Part shown: piece by piece, positions 9,557-17,921 of the stretch
Layout of the letters: each line of letters opens with the position of its first letter
Numbering within the stretch: position 1 is the stretch's first letter
Source of the DNA: Shewanella oncorhynchi
GTDB lineage: Bacteria > Pseudomonadota > Gammaproteobacteria > Enterobacterales > Shewanellaceae
DNA length: 64,000 nucleotides
Direction: 5' to 3'
Assembly (NCBI RefSeq): GCF_012584455.1
Contig: NZ_JABAEB010000005.1
Coordinates: forward strand, 124,001-188,000
Notes under the pieces: generated by a model
Databases searched by the model: none
The model's input: the letters and a program-made list of their open reading frames with translations, nothing else
What the model was told of the DNA's origin: nothing
Position numbers and translations under genes: made by a program

Positions 9557-10870
9557 TTAAAGACTATAACCCGTTTCTTCGTGTTCCGATAAATCTAAGC
9601 CGTTAACTTCTTGTTCTGTGCTGACGCGAAGGCCGCCAAGTAGCTTACGGATGATCACAAACAGCAACCAAGTGACCACCGCAGTATAAGTAAATATCGC
9701 CGCAACCCCGATAATCTGTACCCCAAGTTGGTCTATCATAGTGTTGTTCATCGTCGCAAAACCGTAGCCGCTGAAAACGCCTAATTGGGTCGAGCTAAAG
9801 ACTCCTGCCAAAAGAGTTCCGAGAATACCGCCGACACCGTGTACGGGGAAAACGTCTAAGGAGTCATCGATTTTAAGTTTCTGTTTGATATAAACCGTTG
9901 AGTAAAAACACACGATTCCACCGAGTAAACCTATGACTAAGGCGCCTGCTGGGCCAACATAACCTGAGGCGGGAGTGATAGTGCCTAAGCCCGCTACCAT
10001 ACCTGTGACTATGCCAAGGGCGCTGGGTTTACCAAACTTAATCCACTCAATTGCCGCCCATGTCATCGCGCCCATAGAAGCGGCGAGATGAGTGGCTAGA
10101 ATCGCCATGGCTGCGGTGCCATTAGCGCCGAGCGCACTGCCACCGTTAAAACCGAACCAACCCACCCACAGCATGCCCGCACCTGTGACAGTCATTGTCA
10201 GGTTGTGCGGCATAATGGCTGAGTTTAAAAATCCTTTGCGTGGACCTAGCACTTTAGCGGCTACGAGCGCAGCAACCCCTGCGGTGATATGCACCACGGT
10301 TCCGCCTGCGAAATCATACAGTCCTAGCTGTGCTAACCAGCCACCGCCCCAAACCCAGTGGGTGATCGGCGCATAAACCAGTAATAACCAAGCACCTGAA
10401 AAGATAAGCACAGCTGAAAACTTCATTCGCTCGGCAAAACCACCGATGATTAAAGCTGGCGTTATGATGGCAAAGGTCATTTGAAATAGCATAAACAGCG
10501 GCTCGGGAATATCCCCGCTAAGACTATCGCGACCAATACCTGACAGTAGTGCTTTGTCTAAGCCACCGATGAAACTGTTACCTGTGTCGAATGCGAGTGA
10601 ATAACCTAGCCCGAACCATAAAACTGACACTAGGGCGGCAATAGAGAAGCATTGCATCAATATTGAAAGCACGTTTTTACTGCGAACTAAACCGCCGTAA
10701 AACAAGGCTAATCCTGGCAGTGTCATCAACAACACTAATGCGGATGAGCTTAAGATCCACGCCGTATTTGCAGCGCTAAATTGACCATCATCGGCGACGG
10801 CATTCGTCGCCAATATACTGAATAATATCAATAGGTATTTAATACTGAGTCTGAAGCTCACTAGCATCAT
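9557..10870 (-). CDS. amtB: Ammonium transporter
   Basis: A trimeric inner-membrane ammonium channel, 437 residues including a cleavable N-terminal signal (to about ILATNAVA-D). It has eleven transmembrane helices after the signal. Recognisable blocks are LPGLALFYGGLVRSKN in the first helices, PITHWVWGGGWL with the family aspartate and histidine surroundings, and VFPVHGVGGILGTL carrying the pore-histidine region. The start overlaps the glnK stop by four bases (ATGA on the minus strand). The pair is the canonical glnK-amtB operon, in which GlnK docks on AmtB and blocks it when nitrogen is plentiful. Confidence 0.96.
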   Translation of the reverse strand: MMLVSFRLSIKYLLILFSILATNAVADDGQFSAANTAWILSSSALVLLMTLPGLALFYGGLVRSKNVLSILMQCFSIAALVSVLWFGLGYSLAFDTGNSFIGGLDKALLSGIGRDSLSGDIPEPLFMLFQMTFAIITPALIIGGFAERMKFSAVLIFSGAWLLLVYAPITHWVWGGGWLAQLGLYDFAGGTVVHITAGVAALVAAKVLGPRKGFLNSAIMPHNLTMTVTGAGMLWVGWFGFNGGSALGANGTAAMAILATHLAASMGAMTWAAIEWIKFGKPSALGIVTGMVAGLGTITPASGYVGPAGALVIGLLGGIVCFYSTVYIKQKLKIDDSLDVFPVHGVGGILGTLLAGVFSSTQLGVFSGYGFATMNNTMIDQLGVQIIGVAAIFTYTAVVTWLLFVIIRKLLGGLRVSTEQEVNGLDLSEHEETGYSL

Positions 10871-11205
10871 AGGGCATCAACTCCTTCTTCCGAAGTGCGA
10901 ATGCGCACCACTTGTTCTAACGAAGTCACAAAGATTTTGCCATCACCCACTTTGCCCGTATGGGCTGCAGCAATAATGGCATCAATAACGGCATCTTCTT
11001 GATCGGAATGAATGGCAACTTCGAGTTTAATCTTAGGTAAAAAGTCCACTGCATATTCAGCACCACGATACAATTCCGTATGGCCCTTTTGGCGGCCAAA
11101 ACCGCGTACTTCAGTGACTGTCATGCCATGGACGCTGAGCTGGGTTAAAGCTTCACGTACATCGTCTAATTTGAATGGTTTAATGATTGCGGTGACCAGT
11201 TTCAA
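10867..11205 (-). CDS. glnK: PII nitrogen regulatory protein GlnK
   Basis: A PII signal transducer that binds ATP/ADP and 2-oxoglutarate and controls AmtB and nitrogen regulation. From the TTG at 11205 the protein is MKLVTAIIKPFKLDDVREAL..., exactly 112 residues, the standard PII length. A Shine-Dalgarno GGAGAG sits 4 bases upstream. The longer reading from TTG at 11220 would translate through that site. The T-loop RGAEY carries Tyr51, the uridylylation site. Both PII signature blocks (TELYRGAEY and GKVGDGKIFV) are intact. It overlaps amtB by ATGA. A candidate sigma-54 promoter lies just upstream. Confidence 0.95.
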   Translation of the reverse strand: MKLVTAIIKPFKLDDVREALTQLSVHGMTVTEVRGFGRQKGHTELYRGAEYAVDFLPKIKLEVAIHSDQEDAVIDAIIAAAHTGKVGDGKIFVTSLEQVVRIRTSEEGVDAL

Positions 11206-11246
11206 TTTTCTCTCCAACAAGCTGCAGACTCAATTTATTGGAATAA

Positions 11247-11262
11247 AGCAGGAATTAGGCCA
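11247..11262 (-). promoter_or_regulatory. Candidate sigma-54 promoter of glnK-amtB
   Basis: Read on the minus strand the site is TGGCCTAATTCCTGCT. The -24 TGG and -12 TGC elements show the required spacing (GG to GC separated by ten bases), though the -24 half deviates from TGGCAC. The predicted start, about 11236, leaves a roughly 30-base leader containing the glnK ribosome site. glnK-amtB is a known RpoN/NtrC target in relatives. Assigned from motif and context only. Confidence 0.5.
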
Positions 11263-11302
11263 TATAGATAAAGCATTTATTATCATTGCGTTAACATTGA
11301 AA

Positions 11303-11385
11303 TGCACCGAAATAGCTTAAAATTTTGGTGCAAAACAGTGCAAAGCAAAGTTAACCTGCCCTGATTTGGTGCGTATTGTTGGTGC
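11303..11385 (-). promoter_or_regulatory. NtrC-like enhancer motifs upstream of glnK
   Basis: The region holds an inverted pair TGCACCGAAAT (11303-11313) and ATTTTGGTGCA (11322-11332), and three copies of TTGGTGC at 11325, 11366 and 11379. NtrC half-sites read GCACC/GGTGC. The motifs lie about 70-150 bases upstream of the predicted sigma-54 start, the usual enhancer distance, although half-site spacing is not canonical. Nothing else is evident in the 350-base gap 11206-11555. Confidence 0.35.
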
Positions 11386-11555
11386 AAGGTAAATTTGCTT
11401 GACTAGCATGAGTGCAGCAAAAGTCGAGTGAGTATGGCGCTAGGGTAATTCGCGTTTTAATGCGGTAAATAAAAAGTGAGGATTTAGCAAAAAATTAAAA
11501 ATTATATCAATTAAACATAATGTTATATTTAGTTTTGTGATGTGAGTTTTCTTGC

Positions 11556-12512
11556 TTAAGCTTCTAGCTGTTTGACGCGCGCCCAGAGGTCAGCATTAAC
11601 TGGTGCACTTAAACCGTGCGCTTGTGCACGCTCACAGATATAACCATTAATTTGGTCTATTTCAGTTCGTCTTTGGTGTGCAATATCTTGGTGCATCGAT
11701 GAGAAATTCCCCGCAGTGAGGCGGATCACCTGATAGACCCTGTCGTGTAACAATTGTTTATCGAGATGCACGCCCTCGAGTGTGGCAACCGTGACTAACT
11801 CGTCGAGAATGCCTTTAATCATGTCACTAAAATCTGGCTCGGCGAGTGTGCCATTAGGACATTGATATAGTGCTGTAAGCGGATTAATCGCTGCATTAAC
11901 GGCGAGTTTCTGCCATAGACAAGGCACGATGGCATCCACCCATTCACTGTTGGGGATAGCCGTCAGTAAAGCATTGCGATAATGCTCAGTGAGCTCTGTA
12001 CCTGCAAAATGCCCAAATTGAGTTAGCCCTTGTCCAGTTTGCCTAATTTGCCAACTGGCTTGACGTAACACCCCTTGGGAAGTTGTCCCTAGGCTTAGCC
12101 CTCTGCCATCAGCTTGCGCATCAATTAGCGGCGCTAGGGCTAAATGAGGTCCCATGCCATTGTGTAATAACAAAATATGGCATTGTCTGGGCAGTTGGTT
12201 AAGTAAGGGTAAAAGTGCATCGAGCACTTGATAGGCTTTGACGCAGACAATCACGAGGCGGATATTATCGAGCGCATTGGCCGCTAAGATAGGCACAGAA
12301 TACTGGAGTGCGTGTGTTTTCTGTTGATTATCATTGGCCGGCGCTAATGGAGTGACGCTAAGTGTCTGCTGTATAGATACAATTAAATCGCGGCCGATAA
12401 GAGCAACACCCATGCCCGCTGTAGTCAGTTGGTGGCAAATAAGCTGCCCAACGGCACCAGCACCTAAAATCGCAATATCCACCACGCGATTTATGTTCAC
12501 AGCATGAGCCAT
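11556..12512 (-). CDS. panE: 2-dehydropantoate 2-reductase
   Basis: NADPH-dependent ketopantoate reductase of pantothenate and coenzyme A synthesis, 318 residues from the ATG at 12512. The Rossmann motif ILGAGAVGQL lies within the first 20 residues. The catalytic-lysine block LWQKLAVNAAINPLTALY comes mid-protein, and EIDQINGYI near the C-terminus carries the substrate-binding glutamate. A longer reading up to 12617 overlaps the next gene and adds 35 residues with no family similarity, so it was rejected. About 50 bases separate it from the VanZ-like gene; the two may be cotranscribed. Confidence 0.9.
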   Translation of the reverse strand: MAHAVNINRVVDIAILGAGAVGQLICHQLTTAGMGVALIGRDLIVSIQQTLSVTPLAPANDNQQKTHALQYSVPILAANALDNIRLVIVCVKAYQVLDALLPLLNQLPRQCHILLLHNGMGPHLALAPLIDAQADGRGLSLGTTSQGVLRQASWQIRQTGQGLTQFGHFAGTELTEHYRNALLTAIPNSEWVDAIVPCLWQKLAVNAAINPLTALYQCPNGTLAEPDFSDMIKGILDELVTVATLEGVHLDKQLLHDRVYQVIRLTAGNFSSMHQDIAHQRRTEIDQINGYICERAQAHGLSAPVNADLWARVKQLEA

Positions 12513-12562
12513 ATGTGTAGCCTTAAGGTATAGGTCATCAGTACCAGTTTGAAGCGCCTGAG

Positions 12563-12925
12563 TTAATCTTCTCGCAATTGCGCTGCGCGGAAGTATTTGC
12601 CATAGGCCCAATTGCAAAAGTAAAACAGTGCAATACCCGAAAAGTCGGCAATAACGTCACCCACAGAAGCGCTACGGTAGGGCAAACGTGATTGCACTAA
12701 CTCAATTAAAATGGCGTAGCTTGCCAGTGTGAGAGATAACCAATACCACTTAGGTTTGAAAGCAAGATAGGTGAGATAGGAGAGGAAAAAAAAGCTCCCA
12801 AGATGGCCTACCTTGTCGATATTCGGAATACTTTGCGAATAGGTTGGTCTGGAAAATACCAGATAACTGATCACGACAAAGGCTACGGCTAAAGCCAGCT
12901 TAAATAGGGTGTTTTTAGTTATCAC
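12563..12925 (-). CDS. VanZ-like family membrane protein
   Basis: A 120-residue membrane protein with four hydrophobic helices. The central signature IDKVGHLGSFFFLSYLTYLAF and the later ELVQSRLPYRSASVGDVIADFSGI are typical of VanZ-like proteins. Those consensus blocks are D-K-x-x-H-x-x-x-F and E-x-x-Q-x-F-x-P-x-R-x-x-x-x-x-D. The biochemical role of the chromosomal Gram-negative members is unknown; teicoplanin resistance applies only to VanZ itself. It sits just upstream of panE on the same strand. Confidence 0.8.
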   Translation of the reverse strand: MITKNTLFKLALAVAFVVISYLVFSRPTYSQSIPNIDKVGHLGSFFFLSYLTYLAFKPKWYWLSLTLASYAILIELVQSRLPYRSASVGDVIADFSGIALFYFCNWAYGKYFRAAQLRED

Positions 12926-13088
12926 AAATATGTTTGTATTAGCTTAGAGTGGGGCAATGATAGGAAAATGTGTGGCTAAAGTCACCCATATCCCGAGTTT
13001 TATCTTGCTTAGGGTGAAGTTAATCTTCAACTTGGTGCGGGGAGTCGGTAAACTATGGGCATTTACAATCACCTAAGGGGCGGCAACC

Positions 13089-13574
13089 ATGCCTTCATTT
13101 GATATTGTCTCTGAAGTCGACGAAGTCGAATTACGTAACGCGGTAGAAAATTCTCGTCGTGAACTCAGCAGTCGTTTTGATTTTCGTGGCAAAAATGCTG
13201 AAATTGAATATAAAGATCACGTGGTCACACTGTCTGCTGAAGATGATTTCCAGTGTAAGCAGTTAGTGGACATTTTACGCACCCAATTGAGCAAGCGTAA
13301 TGTTGAGCCATCGGCTATGGACGTGGATGATAAGTCTGTGCACAGCGGTAAGACTTTCTCACTTAAAGTAAAATTTAAGCAGGGGATTGAAACTGATATC
13401 GCCAAAAAAGTCGTTAAGATGATTAAAGACAGCAAGCTGAAAGTACAATCGTCGATCCAAGGCGACACGGTACGTGTAACGGGTAAGGCCCGTGACGATT
13501 TACAAGCGGTTATGGCGTTAATGCGCCAGTCTGAATTAGGTCAGCCTTTCCAATTCAATAACTTCCGCGACTAA
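13089..13574 (+). CDS. yajQ: YajQ family nucleotide-binding protein
   Basis: A 161-residue cytoplasmic protein of the YajQ (DUF520) family. It has two ferredoxin-like domains. Members bind nucleotides, and a Xanthomonas homologue binds c-di-GMP and acts with a transcription factor. The N-terminus [21 protein letters not shown], the [11 protein letters not shown] block and the C-terminal [15 protein letters not shown] are signatures of the family. The start has GGGGCGGCAACC upstream. A strong bidirectional terminator follows. Whether this protein binds c-di-GMP here is unknown. Confidence 0.93.
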   Translation: MPSFDIVSEVDEVELRNAVENSRRELSSRFDFRGKNAEIEYKDHVVTLSAEDDFQCKQLVDILRTQLSKRNVEPSAMDVDDKSVHSGKTFSLKVKFKQGIETDIAKKVVKMIKDSKLKVQSSIQGDTVRVTGKARDDLQAVMALMRQSELGQPFQFNNFRD

Positions 13575-13615
13575 TTTGCTTTAATGCCCGCTTGAGTGCA
13601 TTAAAGTCATCAATA

Positions 13616-13650
13616 AAAAAGCCCCCAATGCTTAGCATTGGGGGCTTTTT
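13616..13650. terminator. Bidirectional terminator between yajQ and the AmpG-like gene
   Basis: A 16-bp perfect stem (AAAAAGCCCCCAATGC and its complement) closes on a TTA loop, with A and T runs on the two sides. It terminates both convergent transcripts. Confidence 0.95.
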
Positions 13651-13680
13651 GTTGAATAACGTTATTAAGTAGGCCGGATA

Positions 13681-15102
13681 TTAAGTGTCTGATGGATTTG
13701 TTTTGGTCTGCGCATCATCCATTAATGATGTGCTTGGATGCGGCGCATACTTGTTGACTAAGATAACCAAAAACAACACTGGAAAGCCAATAACACTGGC
13801 GGCGACAAAGAAGTTCACATAGCCAAATGCGTCGACATAAGCGCCCGAGAAGCCCGCGATAAATTTAGGGAAAAGCAACATAATCGAAGACAGTAAGGCA
13901 TATTGCGTTGCACTGTAGCCGTTGCTAGTGAGACTCGAGAGATAGGCAATAAATGCCGCCGTGGCTATCCCAGCGCTGAAGTTATCCACGGAAATAGCAA
14001 AGGTTAAAAAGGGCACGTTGTAGCCAATCACTGCCTGCCACGCAAATAGCAGATTGGTTACGGCAACCAGTAAGGCACCGAGGAAAAGGATTTTCATAGT
14101 TCCGAAGCGGGCTAACAAAACACCGCCAAAGGCTGCGCCGACTAAGGTCATGATCAGGCCATAGATTTTACTCAAATAGGCAATTTCTTCCTTAGTGAAT
14201 CCCATGTCCACATAAAAGACGTTCGCCATAATCCCCATCACAATATCCGAGATCCGGTAGCAAGAAATCAGTAATAAGATGAGGATAGCGCTGCGGCCAT
14301 AGCGTTTGAAAAAGTCGATAAAGGGTAAAATACTGGCCGTATATACCCAAGATATGCCCGCTGCGATAATTCTTGGATAACGGGCACTTAAGCGTTGTTT
14401 TAGCGCTAATTCAGTGGCATCGGCGGCGCGGGTATCGACTTCGGGTTCGCAGCTAAAAAGTGTGGTCAAAATCCCAACAGACATCAATCCTGCCATAATC
14501 AGGTAAGAAGTTTGCCATGCCACTAAGTTGTATGCCGTGTTACCGGGTTCAACCCAAGCCGCTATGGTGAGTGCGCCTGCGGTGGCGATAATCATGGCGC
14601 TGCGATAACCCACTTGATAGGCCGCTGCTAGTGCGGCTTGCATCTTTTCTGGGGCTGATTCAATCCGAAAGGCATCAATAACAATATCTTGAGTGGCTGA
14701 GGCAAAGGCGACCATTAATGCGAACAGTGCCAAGCGCTCGAGATCTTTGAGAGGGTCACTAAAAGACATGCCTAAGATGGCACCAACCAATAACAACTGA
14801 GCGAACAGCATCCAGCTACGGCGGCGGCCTAGAAATCGAGTTAGCAGCGGCAATGAAAGCCGATCGACTAAGGGTGACCAAGCCCATTTAAACGCATAGG
14901 CTAAGGCTATCCAGCTGAAATAACCGATTGAAGTGCGATCAACACCAGCTTCACGCAACCAAAAGGATAACGTTGAAAATACCAGCATTAATGGTAGACC
15001 AGCAGAAAAACCCAGTAATAACAGGATCAAAACCCGCTTGTGATAATAGACACTGAGGGCATCGAGTGTACGTTGAATAAAACCTGTTGCGGACATAGGC
15101 AT
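13681..15102 (-). CDS. AmpG-like muropeptide permease (MFS)
   Basis: A 473-residue major facilitator with twelve to fourteen hydrophobic helices, most like AmpG. AmpG imports GlcNAc-anhydroMurNAc peptides from the periplasm for peptidoglycan recycling and AmpC induction. Family marks are the N-terminal RVLILLLLGFSAGLPL, SYFSWIALAYAFKWAWSPLVDR after TM2 and FASATQDIVIDAFRIE near residue 140. The mpl gene for recycled tripeptide ligation lies 6 kb away in this window, which fits a recycling role. No ampG/ampC partner is adjacent, and substrate is inferred from family only. Confidence 0.88.
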   Translation of the reverse strand: MPMSATGFIQRTLDALSVYYHKRVLILLLLGFSAGLPLMLVFSTLSFWLREAGVDRTSIGYFSWIALAYAFKWAWSPLVDRLSLPLLTRFLGRRRSWMLFAQLLLVGAILGMSFSDPLKDLERLALFALMVAFASATQDIVIDAFRIESAPEKMQAALAAAYQVGYRSAMIIATAGALTIAAWVEPGNTAYNLVAWQTSYLIMAGLMSVGILTTLFSCEPEVDTRAADATELALKQRLSARYPRIIAAGISWVYTASILPFIDFFKRYGRSAILILLLISCYRISDIVMGIMANVFYVDMGFTKEEIAYLSKIYGLIMTLVGAAFGGVLLARFGTMKILFLGALLVAVTNLLFAWQAVIGYNVPFLTFAISVDNFSAGIATAAFIAYLSSLTSNGYSATQYALLSSIMLLFPKFIAGFSGAYVDAFGYVNFFVAASVIGFPVLFLVILVNKYAPHPSTSLMDDAQTKTNPSDT

Positions 15103-15336
15103 GAGTCTAAGTGTTTAATCCGCTTAGCTTACGGGTAAGGTGCCATAGGGTTCAAGGGCTAATGGTATTCCTTTTACTTTGGAGTCCCGTTTAGCACTAT
15201 AAGATGGTTGAATATGGCTCGAGAGTTAACTGCTTGTAGCTAAAAGTTTATCGCTTATCTTTATCGCCAGCATTGATCTTGATAGTAAGGAGAGCGTAAT
15301 AATGTACACACGAGGAATTTGTTTACGAAATAAAAA

Positions 15337-15360
15337 GGCCCTATTACAGGGCCATTTTTT
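15337..15360. terminator. Terminator downstream of the 15380-15700 gene
   Basis: GGCCCT and AGGGCC pair around a 5-base loop. They are flanked by AAAAA on the left and TTTTTT on the right, so the hairpin can work in both directions. On the minus strand it ends the small gene at 15380-15700 and insulates the AmpG-like gene. Confidence 0.8.
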
Positions 15361-15379
15361 ATCGATAGGAATGCTGAAC

Positions 15380-15700
15380 TTAAGGTCTTATCCCGATGCA
15401 TCCCTGCGGCACTCGGCCGCCTAAACTCAGGTAGTCACAGCAATCATTTACTTGCTTACGCAGATATTGATTACCGCGGATCACACAGTCAGGCCACCTG
15501 TTAAAGCTGTGGAGCAAGTGCCAAAACACTTTTTCAGTTTCCGTTTGCGCTTCGCCAGTCGAATTCAGTTGCTGCCATTCTTCTAACGTATCCCATAAGT
15601 AAAGTTGCACTTCATGGAAGTCGAGTTCTTCACTCAAAAACGCTTTTCCATAGAAGGCGAGTTGGGGCGCTTTATTATCGATGAACTCAGTTGCCGTCAT
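15380..15700 (-). CDS. Small conserved-looking protein of unknown function
   Basis: A 106-residue soluble protein that I do not recognise. It starts at an ATG with an excellent AGGAGG site six to seven bases upstream and ends near its own terminator, so expression is likely. It is rich in aromatic residues (several Trp and Tyr), has no signal or membrane segment, and has a cluster NDCCDYLSLGG near the C-terminus. It lies 74 bases downstream of the cyclophilin gene on the same strand and could be its operon partner. Confidence 0.75.
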   Translation of the reverse strand: MTATEFIDNKAPQLAFYGKAFLSEELDFHEVQLYLWDTLEEWQQLNSTGEAQTETEKVFWHLLHSFNRWPDCVIRGNQYLRKQVNDCCDYLSLGGRVPQGCIGIRP

Positions 15701-15773
15701 CGTTTGCCTCCTTTCTGTTTACTATCACAGTATAGATGCAAAATTAGCGCTTTTGCTCGAAATTATATTTTGA

Positions 15774-16358
15774 TTACTGTTTTGGTAATAATTTGGCTTT
15801 TTTCAATATGATAGGGGTAACAGGAACATCGGGCCAATTGAGCTTAGTGTTAGTTCCTGTCTCAACGACAGCCATAGCTTCGAGGACAGTTTTACCTTCA
15901 ATCACTTCACCAAATACGGCATAACCCCAACGACGTTTAGAGGGATCGAGCTTAGTGTTGTCGGCTACGTTAAAGTAGAACTGACGAGTGGCTGAGTGCG
16001 GCTCGTTTTCACGTGCCATGGCGATAGTGCCCATGCTATTTGTTAGGCCATTTCCTGATTCGTTGACTATCGGCTTGCCGTCTGGCAACTCTTCATACTT
16101 AGGGGTGAGTCCACCGCCTTGCACCACAAAGTCACTGATCACACGGTGAAATATCGTGTTGTCGTATTCGCCTTTAACGACATGAGTTAAAAAGTTATCG
16201 ACAGTGATTGGTGCACGAGTTCTATCTAGCTCGACCACGATTTTGCCTAAGCTAGTATCAAATTCGACTCTGGGATACAAGGTATCGGCCTGAATGTCGA
16301 GTGCGAGGCTATGATGACTCATAAATATGAGCAAGAGGGCTGATATCCAACGGAGCAT
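15774..16358 (-). CDS. Periplasmic peptidyl-prolyl cis-trans isomerase (cyclophilin type)
   Basis: A 194-residue cyclophilin with an N-terminal signal peptide (LLLIFMSHHSLA-L), so periplasmic like PpiA. It catalyses proline isomerisation during folding. The core shows the family blocks VEFDTSLGKIVVELD, TVDNFLTHVVKGEYDNTIFHRVI, FVVQGGG, MARENEPHSATRQFYFNV and WGYAVFGEVIEG. The FHR and QFYFNV segments include the usual active-site arginine and the aromatic pocket. It is followed by the unknown 106-residue gene and preceded, 30 bases away, by a YajG-like lipoprotein gene on the same strand. Confidence 0.92.
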   Translation of the reverse strand: MLRWISALLLIFMSHHSLALDIQADTLYPRVEFDTSLGKIVVELDRTRAPITVDNFLTHVVKGEYDNTIFHRVISDFVVQGGGLTPKYEELPDGKPIVNESGNGLTNSMGTIAMARENEPHSATRQFYFNVADNTKLDPSKRRWGYAVFGEVIEGKTVLEAMAVVETGTNTKLNWPDVPVTPIILKKAKLLPKQ

Positions 16359-16387
16359 ATTGATTTCCTTATAATAAACTGACGCTG

Positions 16388-16954
16388 TTATTTTTGTAGA
16401 AACTGATTAAGCTCAGGATCGTTTAGAATCTCGCCGGTAAGTTGGCCGAGCAATTTGTTCATATCCAGTTCTAAAGTTGCAAAATCGGGTGTTAAAGGAC
16501 CTTTTAAAGTGCCTTTGGCTTTATAGCGTTTAACCAGCTCTTGGGTGGAGTTTTTGGCTTGAACTGCGATTAACACACTGTGTTTTGCCTCATAGCCAAA
16601 GGTCTTTTTAGTGATATCCATTTGCAATTCTTCTAATTGAATTTGCACTGAATTAGTTGCGCTTGGGTCGATTTGGTAGCCCGCTTGAGCAAAACCTGCG
16701 CGGAATACTTCATCAAGTAACAGTTTAGGCGGTTCGCTCGGGCCAACTAAACGTGTTTTTGTCCCTTCTTCAATAAAACGAGCAACATAATCGACTGTGC
16801 GTGTATCTACCGTTTCAAGAGCTATAGGTACAAGTTGCGCCGTTTGTTGGCTGATATTGGGCACTTGAGGGCTGAAAGCCATATGAGTCGGATTTTGGCT
16901 GGCACAGCCCGCGAACAGCAGGGGGAAAGTCAAGGTCAGTAATAGCCGTTTCAT
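16388..16954 (-). CDS. YajG family lipoprotein
   Basis: A 188-residue lipoprotein from the ATG at 16954. The signal MKRLLLTLTFPLLFAGCASQ contains the lipobox FAGC with lipidated cysteine at position 17. The following serine is not Asp, so outer-membrane sorting is expected. The mature part (VPIALETVDTRTVDYVARF, later LEELQMDITKKTFGYEAKHSVLI) matches the YajG family. E. coli YajG is encoded beside ampG, and an AmpG-like permease lies 1.3 kb downstream here. Its function is unknown. The in-frame upstream reading to 17020 lacks a signal and was rejected. Confidence 0.85.
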   Translation of the reverse strand: MKRLLLTLTFPLLFAGCASQNPTHMAFSPQVPNISQQTAQLVPIALETVDTRTVDYVARFIEEGTKTRLVGPSEPPKLLLDEVFRAGFAQAGYQIDPSATNSVQIQLEELQMDITKKTFGYEAKHSVLIAVQAKNSTQELVKRYKAKGTLKGPLTPDFATLELDMNKLLGQLTGEILNDPELNQFLQK

Positions 16955-17142
16955 GGGATCTCTCGTACAAGTAAAAGTGGCTACAGCATACCAGAAATCA
17001 CTTTTGATGCCACAGAACACCGTGATTCAGTTGAGGTACAGCTTTTATTGCTAATATCTTGTGCTCATTATTCACATCCGTGTTTTCTGTGCATTCACAT
17101 CATTTATTCGCATAGTTACAAGGCATGGAAGGCAGGTTAAAT

Positions 17143-17706
17143 ATGGAAAAAATATCATTCACTTCGTTATTTGTTGGCCTGATGCTGGCGTCAGGCATGA
17201 TGAGCTCCAATGCGCTCGCGGGCGATTCTGCCCATATACTGGGTGGTAGTTTAGGTTACGGTACCCAAGAATTTGAAACTAAGAACGGTAAATATGATGC
17301 GGGTGACACCTTAACCAGCGACTTATATTACCGCTATATGCTCAACGAGCATTTTGGGTTTGAGGCGGGTTATTTAGCGGGTTCAGGTGGGGTGGCGAGT
17401 GCGCTTGTTAGCGTCATCAGTGAGATAAAAGATTTACGTTACCAAGGTGTTAGAACCGCCGCTTACGCTGAATATGCTTTGTCTCGTGGTAACAGCTTGT
17501 ATGCCAAATTAGGCGCAGCTTACACTCAAGTCAGCTATGAGATAGATAAACAAGATATGGACTCGGATGATGTAGGTTTTTATGGCGCTGCAGGCTGGCA
17601 ATATCGATTTAAGTCAGGATTCGGTTTGAATTTGGAATACCAATATATCCCGATGAAAGAGCTTGAATTACAGGGGATCAACTTTGGTATTAGTTACCGA
17701 TTCTAA
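17143..17706 (+). CDS. Outer-membrane beta-barrel protein (OmpA-like N-terminal barrel)
   Basis: A 187-residue protein with a clear signal peptide (MEKISFTSLFVGLMLASGMMSSNALA-G) and alternating aromatic/hydrophobic strands. It ends in the outer-membrane C-terminal signature, finishing with phenylalanine (GISYRF). The barrel is about 160 residues, consistent with eight strands, and features ...YRYMLNEHFGFEAGYLAG. The ATG at 17143 was preferred over 17125 because it gives a compact signal. No periplasmic OmpA-like domain is present. Its substrate or role is unknown. A strong terminator follows at 17721. Confidence 0.82.
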   Translation: MEKISFTSLFVGLMLASGMMSSNALAGDSAHILGGSLGYGTQEFETKNGKYDAGDTLTSDLYYRYMLNEHFGFEAGYLAGSGGVASALVSVISEIKDLRYQGVRTAAYAEYALSRGNSLYAKLGAAYTQVSYEIDKQDMDSDDVGFYGAAGWQYRFKSGFGLNLEYQYIPMKELELQGINFGISYRF

Positions 17707-17720
17707 TCTTTCCTTATCCA

Positions 17721-17755
17721 ACGATTAAAGCGCCTTTAGGCGCTTTAATCGTTTT
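17721..17755 (+). terminator. Strong terminator after the outer-membrane protein gene
   Basis: A 14-bp perfect stem (ACGATTAAAGCGCC and complement) with a TTTA loop is followed by TTTT. Confidence 0.92.
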
Positions 17756-17921
17756 ACAAACAAGGAATTTAAAACATTAAACCGAATACTGACTGGCAAC
17801 AAAATGACAACATTTTGTCCTTGCACTCTTTTAATGCAATGGGGGACAGGTTAGAGTAAAAATTCGATGTTTAGAATGAGAGAGCATAGATGCTCCCGCG
17901 TCTTTTTTGTAAGGCTTAGTC

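Noticed and set aside
11206..11220. Longer GlnK start at TTG 11220
   Set aside because: It would translate through the Shine-Dalgarno of the 11205 start and make PII five residues too long.
12513..12617. 35-residue upstream extension of PanE
   Set aside because: It overlaps the VanZ-like gene and lacks family similarity; the ATG at 12512 directly precedes the Rossmann motif.
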